DNA of 64,000 bases from Apteryx mantelli (GCF_036417845.1 NC_089981.1:26060001-26124000); one strand, 5' to 3'; shown: positions 11,601-25,600, numbered from the stretch's first letter. Numbers and translations: made by a program. Notes: a model not told the origin generated them from the sequence alone.

Positions 11601-14600
11601 TCAGAAATGACCTGAGAGCAGTAGGAGTGTTTGCTGCCTTTTGTATTTTGGGTGGTAGTATTCAGAGGATAGACTCAGAACTGAACTTCCCAGAAATATT
11701 TCTCCAGCCCTAATCTCACTTCAACACTACCCCAAAACCCAAGCTTTCACTGAGAGTATTAGTGAGTTAATATGCTGAATATACAGGTGTTTGTATACAT
11801 ATTCTTCAGGACAACATATGAGACAAATATACACATGACAATAATGAAAGACGTTTATTAACAACTATTAAATGAAGGGAAGTATTTTTGCCAAAACGCT
11901 CACAACTTCACAACGCTCAGAATCACAAACTATTGTACTAAACATCCTTCCTGTCACAGCAGGATCTCGCAATAAGGTTATCATACTCATCCCAGCTCTG
12001 TTGTAGGGTACTAGCAGAAATAAGGCTCAAAGCCACCACGTCCCCATAACTCCTTCATCTTGTGGTCTTTCATGATTCACCCACACCCGTATCTAGCAGC
12101 ATACAAATAATTTACTTGTGTATTTCCATTCTTACTGACCGTTTTTTCAGGATTCAGAAAATGCTAAAATATCAAGCCGACAAACTTCCCTTTACAAGTC
12201 TTATTGCTCAAAGCACGAGGTGCCAAGCGCAGGGACTGCAGAGGGAGATTCAGCAGGTACAAGCCGATTAGACTACAGCTACAGATTTCATTTTTAGCAA
12301 CAGCAACAAAACTCTTACACCCACCTCTACACACATGCTCGCGTAGTGTCAACCAGCAAGGGGGTTGGGTTTGTTTTTTCAAGACTGAGCTCTGATTTTT
12401 TTCAGCGGTATTTTAATACACTCATTACCTGAGGTAGGATGACAGCTTCTTTATCGTAACAGTCCCTGGTACTGTTCCTGTCCAGTACATTACCAACATT
12501 TCCACTGGAAATGTTTGTTAGTCAGTATTAGAAAGCCATTTTATTTGATACTATATTTTGCTTGAAAACTTTGGCACTTTATAAGCATAGAGAATTAAAT
12601 AAGTAAGTTGTCTCTGTATGTTTCGGAAATACATGATTTCTAACTGAAGTTTTACAGCCAACTAATCCATTGTCTAGCAAAAGAAAATCACCTATGCTAC
12701 ATTATATCTCTTGAAACACATAACGGAGTTTTTCCACCAGTGATTTTCTAATCTTTAAACATAAAAACTACTTTTTAGAAGCACTTTAAAATGTTTATAA
12801 AACTCCATGACAGCCCTAGATTAGCCAGGTGTTACTCTGTGCAGATGCAAATTAGGGTAGAAGCCCGTGCAGTGGTTTACATGAATGATAATCTTTCTAA
12901 AAAACAAAAATAGCCACTCGCTGGCTTTGTGCAAACATTTGCTACCAAATACAGCTGGGCAGAGGACCGCTTACTTTAAGCACAGAGCATTTTTCACACT
13001 GCAGGTAAAACACAGCCCCATGACGGCTGCAGGTGCCACAACATAGAAGAAATACTTAAAGCCCAGTTCTGCCCTTTAGAAATCCCCTTGCATAAGTATG
13101 CAATTTTTGTGGCCGCCTGTTCAGCACAAAAACAGCATAACCTGCTAGATACATCGCCCCGGCTCCTTGGAAGGCCCAGCCTGGCAAACCTTTCTCTTTG
13201 TGCAACCTGCTACGAGCTGTTATGGGCTATTACAATCTTTTTAACCTCCAGTTTCCTTTGCATGGCTCACACATCCACACCGGGACCTCCTGGCCTTATC
13301 TGCCAAAACATGGTTCCAGTCTCGCAAATACGAACTCCTGTTCGCACATGTCTCATTCATGCGCGATGAGTTTGGTACGGGCTCTTCCCAGAAGACTGCT
13401 CTGCCACCACCTCAGCCAAAGCCTGCCTTCACTTGAAATGAATTTTGAAAGATGCAACAGTATCGCATAGGGAGCTCTTCTCTAGCTGGGTCTAAAAAAC
13501 CCAGGAGACTGAACAACCCGACACGATGTGCTTTTTGTTTGGGGGGAGTGAACAAAACTGGATGGCATGCCATGCAGCATCTCTGCACAGGCACAAGGTC
13601 GTCTACCTTTAGTCCGTTTCTGGACTCTTCTGCACATCGTACAGGGATGCAGGGCTTTTACGCAAGGGCTAATGATCTCACCACATATTAGGGCCCAAAG
13701 AGACATAGGCTTGCAGTGCAGAGGAGCGTGTCACCAGCTTCCCGCGCCTCACATCCCTGTCCATGACATGGGGCCAAGCACACTTCCCTTGGGGACGCTT
13801 ATTTATGTGTTACGTGCACAGGTGGCGAGACGCTCGGCATCACTTTTTCAATCTAAATATCTAATAACAGTTATCAAAAGCTGACTATTCCTGGACAGCA
13901 AAGTGTTTGTGGAGGGAGACGCACCTAAAAGATTTGATTTTGTTCAGACTCCCCGTGAGAAAGGGGAAGATTTTATGGTTGAATTCTGGCACTTCATTTC
14001 TAGATTTGTCATGTTCAGTGGGGATTTCTGGGCAAAGGGGGAGTCTTAGATTTCTTATCAAACATATATATATTTGGGCATACTAGAAAAGAAATCAAAT
14101 TTGGCAGAGCCTGTTCAGTTCCTTGGGAAGCAGCAAGGCAAGAAGCACATCGTAACTGATCTCTCTTTGACATTTTGCCCAATAACATACACAATGCATT
14201 TTCATGGGAATGCTGCAAAGTCAACTACTAACTAGAAATGCTTTTTTAGAGTACAGCAGTTATGAAAGTCTCTCTGGAGAATCTATTTGCCCACAGCTAT
14301 TTTAGACTGTTTTAAATTGCATGTTTCTAGAAAAGAATGATGTATTAATTTTCAGGGCACCACAAGTGATAGTGAGAGAAACAAACAAATGAAACGCAAT
14401 TTCTTGAGACTCAAGATTTCTCTTTCAGTCATTCCCCATTGCAGAATATTCTTTATGTCCTTCATCAGTCTTGTACTTGGTTACAGATGGAAAATATTAG
14501 CTCTGGTTTACAAAACATGGCCCCGTTTCCTGTAACACAGCACAGGTTGGACAAATCTGTCATTTGAGCAGTGTGTCTATTCTGTGGCCAATTCTGTAAT

Positions 14601-15125
14601 CTACAAGCAATGCGATCCCAAACAAGGAATCTCGTGTTAGCAGCCAAGCTTGGAAAATCCCTGTTTAGCATGATTGCTGCCAAAACCCTCTCACTTGCTA
14701 AGGACAAACTAATTTTCAATCTGCAGTGTGGGAATTGTTGCTTTTCCTTTTTAACATTTTTATAAAACATGCCTCACTTTCTAAGACGACACAAATATAT
14801 GCTTGATTTTAAGACACGCAAAACGATTTTAGGAGAAGAAGCCTCTGTAAGGTACATGAAAGAAACCACACTGTCCATAAGAAAAGAATTGTTCCATTTT
14901 GAATACAGTTTGAGCCAATGCAGTTTTTCAAATGTGAAAGTTGTATCTCAGAACAGTAACAGGACTTTGTTGCATACAAATAAGCAGAGAACAAGGAGTG
15001 AACAGAAAGCTCCCTATACAATACAGATCGGACACAGACTGAGGACCATCTACATACGGCTTTAAATGCAATATGGCAGAAGATGATGTAAATAATGGCA
15101 GTTAGGATACAGAAGGATCGCAACC
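11600..15125. other. Intergenic region with candidate regulatory stretches
   Basis: No exon recognised. The stretches 12,480-12,960 and 14,540-14,780 are complex, AT-rich, free of obvious repeats and rich in transcription-factor-like words, which is how conserved noncoding elements often look. Around 13,060-13,090 the words AAAGCCCAGTTCTGCCCTTTAG and CTTGCATAAGTATGCA resemble a decayed ancient amniote repeat. Confidence 0.4.
12842..12852 (+). promoter_or_regulatory. Overlapping E-box and POU octamer
   Basis: CAGATG (a bHLH E-box) overlaps a perfect octamer ATGCAAAT, giving CAGATGCAAAT, within a complex non-repetitive AT-rich stretch. Composite sites of this kind are common in developmental enhancers. 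The presence of the words is certain; function is inference. Confidence 0.3.
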
Positions 15126-15129
15126 ATGA

Positions 15130-16190
15130 TGGAAGCAAAACCTCAGGGAATTCAGTACATCCAGGTTGGAGGAAACAGAAATGAAAGAAGGGCAGAAGAA
15201 GCTACGGCAAGTATTTATAATGAACCTTTCAGGTCCCAGATGGTCCCAGATGATCAGAGGGCAGGAATGCAGTGCCAATATTTAAAAATAGAGTTCAGAG
15301 AAATTACTCCAAACAATTACAAACTTAAGCATTTAATGCTTTAGGAAAAGTCTTGAAGGAGAGAGTCAGAAACTTGAAGACAAAGGGGAAAGTGAGGTTA
15401 CAATGTAGACAAACTTATCAAATATTGTCCATGCCCAATTAAGTGACTACTTCTTCTAGGAAAATTGTATTAAAGAAAACTAATTTAACAGATCTCATAT
15501 ATCTGGGCATTAATAAACCACTTGACATGGTAATACGAAAGAAACTATTACTCAGAAGATTAAAAATAGCAGAGAAATTGTAAGTTAGATGAGAAGCTGA
15601 GCCAAGACAAGATGGAAATGAGTGTTTTTGAAAGGCAAAGTATCCAGCTAGAGAAAGACTACTAGCAGAAATTGTCAACAGCTATGGGACAGATCTTCTA
15701 AATATTTTCATTCATCATCTTGAGACAAAAATACAAAATTTATCGAAGTTGAAAAGCATTGCCAACATAGGGGAATTTGCAGCTACTGTATAGAAGGAAC
15801 TGGATAAGCTTGAGAAATAAAATAATACGAAGAGGATGACTTTTCCATAGTGTAAAATGTAATAGTGTGTGTATGAGACTAATTGCAAGGGTCTATCTTA
15901 CAATTTGGTGGCTCATCAAGCTGCAAACCCTCGCAAAGGAGTTGTTTGTCCAAGCTGATCCTGCACCATCAGCATCAATGTGATGCACTTACAAAAACAG
16001 TGAAGACGATCTTGGAACGGATCACGAAAAGCGGCCCCGGCAGACACAGGGAAGTACTTGTGCCACTGCGCAAGGGTTAACGATACCTCAGTTGGCATAC
16101 TGGGTATGGTTCACCTCTGCTGGTATTTCACAAAGAGGAATTTAGTCTGGAAAATGTGCAGAGAAGGGTTGCAAAAACCCTACCGAGCCA
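15130..16190 (+). mobile_element. Degraded CR1-type LINE fragment (reverse-transcriptase 3' region)
   Basis: The segment keeps landmark words of sauropsid CR1 elements in order. These are ATAAACCACTTGACATGGTA (about 15,510), GGGACAGATCTTCTAAATAT followed by TTCATTCATCATCTTGAGAC (about 15,687-15,725), a GAGGATGA...TGTAAAATG section, GGGAAGTACTTGTGCCACTG with GGCATACTGGGTATGGTTC (about 16,050-16,110), and GTCTGGAAAATGTGCAGAGA with AGGGTTGC (about 16,148-16,172). The second pair still reads roughly GTDLLNIFIHHLET, a decayed match to the conserved CR1 RT block GPxLFNIFINDL. Many stops and gaps make it dead. No intact ORF1, ORF2 or 3' microsatellite terminus is present. Confidence 0.8.
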
Positions 16191-19100
16191 GACCCGGCCT
16201 CATCTGATACCACATGTACATCTTCCAATGATCAAAACTCCTCTCTCCCTAAACTTGCCTTTTCACTCCTTCCAGGAATTTGAATCTGAGCGGATCATTT
16301 CAGCCTCTCACGCTCACCGTCAGCGCGCCGAGTTCCCGCGGTCGACGGCTCCCGTTAGGAAGCGGGCAGCCAAATAAGAGGAGGATGGAGGAGGAGCGTG
16401 ACGAGAGGGTTATGCCATCAGAGCAGCCAAACCTCTCATTGTGGGAAATGGGAGCAAAGATTCAGCTGCTGCTAGGAAAGAGCGCGGGAAGTTTAGGAGA
16501 GGGGCTGCACCACGCGCGCTGTGACGGAGGGAATCCAGTTTTCCTGTACGTTACTAACTTCGCATCTCGTGAGAACAGGAGCACGGATACAAACCCCAAA
16601 CTTTGTCCGGCATGTCCGTACTTTAACGGTACGGCCTTACACAGTGCCGCCTTTTGGAGATTTTCTTGGCCTCCTAAAGAGCTTCTCTCATTCCCCAAAC
16701 CTTCCCTAGCAGAGCACAGGAGCTAATTATATCCCTTCGATTCTGATACATAGCCTTCCCTTCGCTTTAACTTTTACCGGTTGCATTACCAGCTGCTCCT
16801 TTGCCTCCGCCACATAACCAAGTGGCAAAAAAGTTGTAAATCAATTTGCACTGTGTTGAATGATGAAATTGGTGTTTTCTCCCCTTTTGAAAGACTAGAT
16901 TTTTAAAATACAACTTTTAAAAATGCTTTAAAATTTTATTAAGTCAATGTTAAATATTTTTAAAAGAGAACAAAATCCAACTCTTACTGGAGAACGCACT
17001 GAAATTTCCTTAAAAGAGCTGCAGATAGCCTCAATTCCCAGTGTAGCCCCGACCAGAGACGCACTGGGGACCGGAGCCCCAACCACTACAGAAAAAACGC
17101 TGATTTGGGGCTGGCCCGACAGGGCCCCGCGTGGTCCGACGTGGGGCTGGGGTGCAGCCTGCGAAGGCGAGCTCCACGGCCCGGGGCCGCGCTCCTCCGG
17201 GGAGCCGGAGCTGATGAGCAGGACGGGGCACAGACCTGCCAGGACCAAAAACCTAAGGCAAATTCCCCATCTCATATCTCAGGACAGAGGAGAGAAAATT
17301 TCTCTCCCCCCAGCACAAAGTTCTCCAGAGCTCTCTCCTGGTCGGGAGTCATTCGAAGACGACAGGCACAGACAGCTTCCCGCCCACCCATACAGACGAT
17401 GCTCCCGCCCCACATCATGCTCACCCCTTCCAGGGCAAGCCCCCCCCCCCCCCCCCGCTTTTTTTAAATTTTTATTTTAAATGACATTTTTCCCTCGTCC
17501 CTGTCTGATCTCCTCCAAGGCAGGTCCCAAACTTGAAGGTAGAAGCCCAAGGGGGGAACCACCTGCCCAGCCGCACGCCCAGCACAGACCAGGGACACGG
17601 GAGCCGAGAGGTCTCCGTATAGACAACTGTCCGGGAAATGGGTAGGAAAACAAGAGGACCACGTTCACCAAATTTCCAAATGACTCTTGTGACCTGCTTA
17701 CATGTTTTGCTTTGAATGGCTATTTCTAATAAAATGCATAAGGTATCAAATCAATATAGATATTTATTGCACTCAACACTAGGCTTTGTGCAAGTGCACC
17801 AACAGTACATCAAAACAGAACAAAAAGATATGATTTATTCTTTTTATCAAATTGATACATAACTATGCTCTCAAAAAGTTATATTAAAAGGCCTTGTCTG
17901 GATATTCTCCTAAAATATTTTCTTAGCAACAATGCTTAGGTTTCAAATGTCAGATAGAAACAATGAATGACTGACCAAGGAAAAAAAAAAACTAAACTTT
18001 TTTTTGTTCAGCACCTAATTTTGAACAACTGAAATTTAAGCTGCTTGCATTCATCTAGCAAATACAAATAGGAGTTACTATTTGCTATATACGAGCAATC
18101 CGTCTTCAGTTTCTTGTGAATGATAATCCAGGCTGCTTTTGCCTTAGGAACCGCAGTTGATATTTTCCACTGACCTTCTACAGCTTCTTCCAAAAATAGG
18201 ACCTGGGGGAGGGAGGGCACCGGGGCCTTTGGATGCTGCAGAGCGTGGGCTCGCAGCCCCTGCTCTGCACACGAAATGCAAAGAAGAATTTCAGTTTCCA
18301 TTTTTTGGAATGCTTTTTTACCCTTTGCAAAGGCAACCACGAGAACACAAGCTAGTGAGAGTCAAATGTTTTTTCAGTCAAACGCCTCTCTCTCTCTTCT
18401 ACAGGAATCATTCTCATGTCCTTCCACAAGGCCTCTCTATTTTTTCATTTTCTCAAGGTAAATGTAAACTTATTTTTTTAATCTAACAACTAGAAATTAA
18501 TGACATCTGTGGAAGTACAAAAATGAAGTGGCAGATTCACAACAGTCCTTTCCCCCTTCAGAGAAATAAGGGCGCAAACACCTAAACACCACGCGCAGGA
18601 CAAAGTGACCTGCACATTTAATATAAAAACTTGGGTGGAATTTCTCCTTCTGGATAATGAAGATAATTAGAAGTATAGACAAGTTATTCATTTTTAAGGT
18701 GACTTTTAACCCCATACTGCTTGTATAGGGCTTTTAACCAAGAGGCCAACTTTTATTTTAACAAGCAGAAACACAACACCTCATTACCATTCTTTAGAAG
18801 CAAGAGCTTTTCACAATGAATATTAAAGTAAATTCAGCCTTGTGAATGACAGTTGTCCACAAAATTATTCCACATCTAATTTCTGGAAAGAGAAGGTGTG
18901 TCAGAAATTCTTCTCCTTGGACAGTATATTCTCTCTTTATTTCACATTCTGCTTTACCACCTTTGTTCTCTCTCCTGCAATACGCTTTTTACTAACTACA
19001 ATAGACGTCTTCTTTTCAGAAGGCCATATTAATTGTTTTAATTGTTTGGAATTTCATCCCCCTTGCAGGTGTGAAAGGCTCCAGTGACTATTTCTTCCAG

Positions 19101-21750
19101 TGGTGTACATTTCAGTGTTAAAACACCACTAATTACCTAGGCATAAATTACATTTTGCCTTATTCTTTTAAAAAACAGTCCTGCAGTGGTCTCACGTAGC
19201 ACTATCACTTCTGATGTTTTATAAGGCAAGTACTATATTTTTAATTTCCACAAAGAAAACTCCACAAGCAATTTTATTCAGATACCTCAGACCATCCCCC
19301 TGCCCCCCCCCCCCCACAAATAATGGATTTAAATAACATATAACCATAAAAATCATGAATGTAAGATGCATGGCACTAAGAACCACTTGGAAGCTGTAGT
19401 TTAGCTACAGCACAGGTTTCTGTCAAAAACAAAGCGACCCCATAATTACTCTTAACTTTTTAAATGCTCTTTTCCTCAGAGCTTATTTGACTGTGCCTTG
19501 CACAGCCCTGCGGCGTCACGCAATAAAACCATAAACGCCCCGACACCATCGCTGCAGCTTGGTTTGGCACGACAGCCGAGAGCCACCAAACAGAAGCCTA
19601 GCTGTCTCCACCGGCGGCGTGCAGCCAAGCCCATGGACAAGCCAAGCTCGTGGACAAGACAACTTTTTGCCTTACGCAGAGGAGCGAATGTCCTGCAATA
19701 CCCGAGCTCTGCGTACCACCAAAGGATACAGAATTTTGAGAGAGTAACATCTAGGAGCTTAACTGTAAGCACACAAGGGCTGGGGGCTGGCTGCCAACCC
19801 AGCGAGAACCGCAGGCTCTTTGCACTGGGGGCCCAGAGATGATACGTGACCAAAAAATAAGAATTAAAAAAAAAAACAAATCATACCTGGGGCTCACTTA
19901 AGCTGTGCATCAGCTCCCCATCTGTAAATGCAGATAACAGCATTTCCTTTGATAACGCCCAAGAGGGTACTGGATGGCGCCCCATATTTAGTTTATTATT
20001 GCCATGCCAGCCTCTCAGGTGCTCATGAACAAGGAGCAGAATCAAATAAGAACTACATATAAAATACTTCTTTTGCTCGTGAATACAGAACATTGGAAAG
20101 ATCTGTGAGACTAAGCTGATTTTGTGCAATATTGCCAGCCTCCATCCTTCTTACCTCCCTCCAAAAATGCTGTAGCTTATTTTTCTAATGGAGAAATTGA
20201 AATACAACAATTTTCAGATTTTCTTCATTGAATACATTCTAAGCAATGAAAACGACAATGTTGTTGAAAATTTTTATAGTGTTTTCTCTAAGAATTCCCC
20301 TAAAATGATTGCTACTTTCAAGGGTGTGGGGAATAAGAGTTTTCCCATCTTTTGATGGAAAATTTTCAACTACTTCTACCAAACTTATGTATGTTACCAA
20401 TGTATTTACCCATAAAAATGGGCACGGTAAAAATCAATTGCCTCCAACCAAAGTCTGATTAAACACGAGGCAAACTGCCAGCCTGGGTATGAGATAGAGA
20501 TTGCCATTAGGAAAAAACGATGGCATTGCAAAGAGGACAGGGAAGGTTTGAATCTTTGCAATAAACATGAGAGAAGAAAGTATATTCGGATTATCTTGAA
20601 ATGGATATAGTGATTTAAAAGCAAATTTATCTTTAATATGAAGTAGTACATGCATTTGTAAGTAAATTAGCAATTTTATAGAAAACTTTGACATTCTTGA
20701 GAGAACCAAAGTCTATCTGCAAAGCAGCTTTCTGCATTTGTCCGAGACTTGGTAGACACTGGAGTTGTACCAATTCCTAACTGTAGCCTAGATTTAGAAA
20801 AAAATGGGGACCAAAAAGTTGCACATAAACACTAGTATGCGTGAAGGTATTTTAAGGTGATGAAAAAAAGCATCACTTTAAAATTAAAACTGACAGCAAA
20901 TTTAATTATATTCACTGTTTGTCTAAAATGAATCTGAACATAAAATATCTGGGCATTCAAGAACGCAGGCTAGGAGGAACCTTAATCGAAACAGAGGATG
21001 AAATACCCATGGGATTTCTGCGAGGAAGTTCACTGACAGCGTGCAAAGTATAACTTCACGTGCACACTGTTTCCAAGAGTCGGGAAATACTTGGCCATGA
21101 TATTGTGAAGACAGCTCAACTTTATTCAGAAATGATCTAACTTGCAGCAGCTCCCAAAGAACATGGTCTACAGGTGTTGAAAACATCGTGAAAGTATGGA
21201 TTTCTTTTTATTTATATATATAAACAGTCACCATTTTTAGGAAGTTACAGCTAATACAAACGTGAGCTGGCAAAAGAGAATTTTCAAAAGTTTTCACTCA
21301 AAAAAGCACAAAAAACAATACCTTGCTATCCTAAATGATGGGGTGATAAGTCTTATTTAATCCAGTTTATCTGCTTGAACTATACCTTTACCCTAGTTTT
21401 ATTTAACTTGCAACAGTGAAGTCAGCTTCTTTGTTCAGCAGATCAGAAGGCCAATGAAAAAAAAAGTATTTGAACAGCTATGCTCCAAGATCCACATATA
21501 AACTTAATTTTTCTTTTCCTAATAGGAATTCAAGGCCTGTTTGGGAATACTGTTTCCTAACCCGCCCGGTGAGACCTTCCTCCGCACTTTGCACAGATAC
21601 GTGACAATGTTTGGTGAGAGGAGGCTCTTAAAGTTAAAAAGGAAAAAAGATATGCAAGTTGCTGCTAATTTATTAGTCTTGCTGGTACTAGCTCAGAGAG
21701 CTCAGTGAAGGTCTTCTCCAAAAAAAAAAAAAAAAAGGACGTTGCATGGT
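16190..21750. other. Intergenic region
   Basis: No convincing exon. It contains a C17 tract at 17,440-17,456, a C13 tract at 19,303-19,315 and an A17 tract at 21,720-21,736. A modestly GC-rich patch around 16,300-16,540 and 17,040-17,240 contains chance open frames. The AT-rich part 17,700-18,130 and 20,200-21,500 shows no recognisable gene. Confidence 0.5.
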
Positions 21751-21859
21751 TTTAGTTACGAGCGCAGAGCTGGCGGAAGTATGACCTCTAGCTGTCCTGT
21801 CGGTACAGCTCCGCTGACACCAGTCATCTTTCCAGCTCCCCCAAGATCAGGGTAGAAGG

Positions 21860-22660
21860 CTAAATTTACGCCACGCGCACGCGCACGCGCAGAGCAGCGG
21901 TGTGCAGCCAGGCCCGGCCCACGGCTCCCGCGAGCCGCCTTGCCGCGCGCGCGGGCAGCTGCAAGCCGCGAGCCGTCACGAGCTGTCAGCGGCCCCGGCA
22001 AACCTCGCAGACATCTGGGGCTTATCAAGCCAGCAGCATTTTTCCTACGTTAATCTCCGCTAGGCCTGCCTCAGCTTCCATTTCAAAAGGCTCGCCATTA
22101 CATCTTCAGAAAAATTGCTCGATTTCTGCAGATGCAGCTGGTCCGGAGGGCCGGCTTTGAAATCGGAGCGCGGCCCCGGGACGCCGCGAGCGGCTCGCAA
22201 AGCGAGGGACGGCGCTAACTGCCGAAAGAGGCTCTCGCTGCGCGCCCCGAGGGGAGCCCGGCCGCGGGAGCTCCTCCCGGCCTTCGCAGCACCCCGGGGC
22301 AGTGCTTTCAAGGAGCCGCCGAGGGGGGCTCCTCCGGAGCCGGCGCGCGCGTGCCGAGCGCCCTCCCACCGTCGGTTCTCGCTGCAGCTCTCGGGAGGCA
22401 GCCACGCGGCTCGCGAGCAACCTGCCGGCCGTCGCACGTGGCCGCGTGGCGCCTCGTGCCCGGGGCTCTCCCGTTGCTCTCAAGGCCACCGGAAGAACAA
22501 GTCCAAGAGGAGAAAGCGCCCCGTGGCCATTAGAGGTCGGCACTGCGGTTGCCTCCTCTCTGGCCACCGGTGACTTCTCCCACGAGCCCCTTGCCCTGCT
22601 GTCTCAGCCCCACCACGGCGCTCCCGCGGGCATGGTGAGGACCCTCCCCAGAACACGCGC
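21860..22660. promoter_or_regulatory. CpG-island-like block 1
   Basis: Dense CpG dinucleotides and high GC content, including a short (GCGCAC)n run near 21,875-21,893 and CGAGCGGC-type words, contrast with AT-rich flanks. Such blocks usually mark promoters, but no ATG-led frame here looks like a known protein. Overlapping long frames on both strands are typical of GC-rich DNA with few stop codons. Confidence 0.6.
22129..22140 (+). promoter_or_regulatory. Two directly abutting E-boxes
   Basis: CAGATG and CAGCTG follow each other without a gap at the edge of CpG block 1. Paired E-boxes are bound by myogenic and neurogenic bHLH factors in known enhancers and promoters. This matters only if the region really belongs to a bHLH-controlled locus; by itself the pair can occur by chance. 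Confidence 0.25.
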
Positions 22661-25600
22661 GTCAGGCACGGCACCCAAAACAAGTAAGGCAATAATATCC
22701 GCTAGCGAAGTATTACTTTTTTCCCCTTTTTTGAATGACCTGAATGCTCTGGTGGCCTTGACACACAAACCCTATGGGTAAGTGTTGATTAACATTCAGT
22801 TTCAGGCAACATTTGCACAGCCAGAAAATATTAACACAGCCTTATGTACAGAAACATCTAGCCGCCAGCGTCCGAGTCTGTGCGGCACCTTTCGATTCCC
22901 CTGTCACACGCAGGCAGGGCAGGTAGACTGCTTGCTTCCTAGGTCTGAAAGCGCAGGAGGAAGGATGGCTGTGCTCCACGCAGGCAGAAAAAAAGGACTA
23001 ATGGTGTTTATAGTTATAGCCCGTCTTCACTTCCAGCTGTCTCAAAGCAGAGTGACATAAAGCACATAAGTTCATTGTATTTCACAGGAGGATATCCATA
23101 TGCTTTCGTATTACGTTAGACACGTCCAAATATCTTCATGCCCAGAGCACGCACGCCAGGAAAGGCTCAGAGCAGCATTTCCGAGGTTCAGCACGCACGG
23201 CCCCTCCCCGGACCAGTTCCTCCGCTCCGCCAGCGTCCCCGAAACCCGGCTATCAATCCCCCGGGAGAAGTCTTCCTCCTTCCCCGCTACAGGGAGGCGA
23301 CGGATGGAAAGCTTTACATGATGCACGTGCAAAAGAGTACAGCTTCACCAAAGTCCAAACACACTTTAGAAAGTAACCCAAACTTTTGATCAGTCTTAAT
23401 ACACATTGTCTTCTGTGGTCAAAGGAACATTAACATTTTAAGTTATTTCTAATTGCTCTAGAAATTCACCTAAATAAATGCATCATCAGTGCTTTCAAGA
23501 AAAGAAGAGCAATTTAATAAAACCAAGGTTTTAGTAAGACAACTACCAGAAGCAAACAACTGTAGCCCAGAGGAGGGCTGGACTAGACTCAACTTAGTAG
23601 CACTCAGAAAAATAAAACTCCGCCCCGGCTCTCCAACCATTAATCCAAAAACAAAACAAAGAGAGCTTACTGCCTGACATTCGCGTTTCTTTAAATTAGA
23701 CTGCAGGGCAACTATTGGACTCTGGTGAGGATTCAGAGAGACGAGGAACGTTAGCCCCACATGCCGAGTTCACTGGATATGCCATCTCCTCCGGGTGACA
23801 CTCCCAAAGGGGTCCAAAAGCCCTCGGACACGAGGGCGGGTGTCCCACATATCACACGTGCTGCTTGGAATTCAGTAACACAAATCAAAGCGAATCTAAC
23901 GAGAAGCCTTACGTTACATCTTCAGTCACAGAAAGAAAGTATTTTAAAATAGAGACTTCCCTCCTTCAGCTGCATAGGTAGTTCCCCACCGATAAATCCC
24001 GAGACACATTCAATTTGTGAAACACAAATCAGAAGGACCTACACTGAAATCGTTGTAGCTGTTATTAGGGAAAACCCAAAGCAATGCGGCCACAGTCGAG
24101 TCTTCACTTCACTTGCAACGTTTGCCTTCCCCGAGCTCACGCACCGCAGGTGTTCATGGAGAAATGGGGAGCCGTACTATTGTCCGGCCTGCCAATGCTA
24201 TAAATTGACATGAATCCACCGAGGTCACCTATACAACTCCAGGACCAAAACCATGAACCAATCAATTATTTATTGCTTGCTTGATATTTAAGGGAAGCTG
24301 TGAACATGAAGGAGCAGAGTTTTGAAATGCAGCCCCATAGGAGGATACTTGACTGCTCTTAATTGACCACTTTTTTTTTTTTTAATGTACATTTCACCTA
24401 TTCTACCTCATTTCAACCTATTTATCCTGCACACTGTAATTCCTAGCCCGTGTGAGAGCAGACCAACATTTCTGATGTCCATACAGCTCCTAGCATAATG
24501 ATCCATCATCTGTATTGTTACACATAATAATAATATAGACTAACCCAAGCAGAGAATATATACACGCTGTTTTACCAAAATGCAGCTAAATGAGTCTACC
24601 ATATTGGGAAGAGCTGCATGGGTTTATACGGATTACTTTACCTGCTATGAACTATGACACAGCACTGTGATTTTCTTTGGGTTTATATTCTCAGTAAAAA
24701 CTCAGTTTTGACAACATCCTTTAGTTCGCAGCCTTTTCCACGCTCACGAAGCCTGAAGCACAGCCCGCTGGATCCCAGGGGGATTTTCCCAATATTTCCA
24801 GCACCTCCGGCCCCACACAGTCCCTCCCGAGTTCGACCCCGTGCAACCAGCCGCAGCACGCAGCCCATATTCTGGTGCCATGTTATTCAGACCCTATTTC
24901 ATCAAGCCTGCATGCGAGAGGGGTCTCAGACTGGGGCGTTCAGGCTCTAGGAGCCTTCCCGGCGGCCAGCAGCTCCTCGGCCCCCGTCCTCGGCGCCGGG
25001 CTGCTCCGCCACCTCGGCAAGTGAGCTAAACCACAGGAAAATAAACACCTTTCATTTGCACCTCGTCTGCTCCCGGGCTCGGTTTTAGGCCACTTCTCAT
25101 GCAGAACAGCTCTTCGCGCCAACTGGTGAGAGCTCAGACTTGCTGCAGTCGTTTGCTTTTGCAGCCAGGACTTACAACACTCCTCGGTATATCCCCCGAC
25201 GCTCTTTAACCCCGCCGCACTCGGAGCACTCAGGATCGCTTTATTGCTAGTAGTGCTGCAAGCCTGACATCCCCAAAGACAGCTACCGAACACAACAAAT
25301 AGCTTCCCATTTTCTTTAGTTGTCCCAGGGCCCTTAAAGCCCCTTTGCTATTCTTATCAGGCTCAGGTTTAGGGTTCATCTGTCTGCCTTTACCTTTTTA
25401 GGTACCACTTATCTACTATTACGAAAGCTTTTAATTAAAAGCAGAAAAGGTGGTAGAAATGGGGGGGGGGGGGGACCTTGACAGCTTGCACTGATGATAT
25501 TACTGAATAAGAAATTTCCTTTTCAGCCTCCAGCCTTCAGAACTGGAGTAGTGACAAAATTCCCAGAGACTTGTTACCAACTGCATCGCTCTGCTTTTTC

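Noticed and set aside
22106..22781. Several 120-160 codon frames on both strands in CpG block 1
   Set aside because: Stop codons are rare in GC-rich DNA. All frames are open at once and none shows family motifs.
23560..23610. Possible CR1 3'-end word (GGGCTGGACTAGACT)
   Set aside because: It is too short and has no flanking CR1 sequence or terminal microsatellite.
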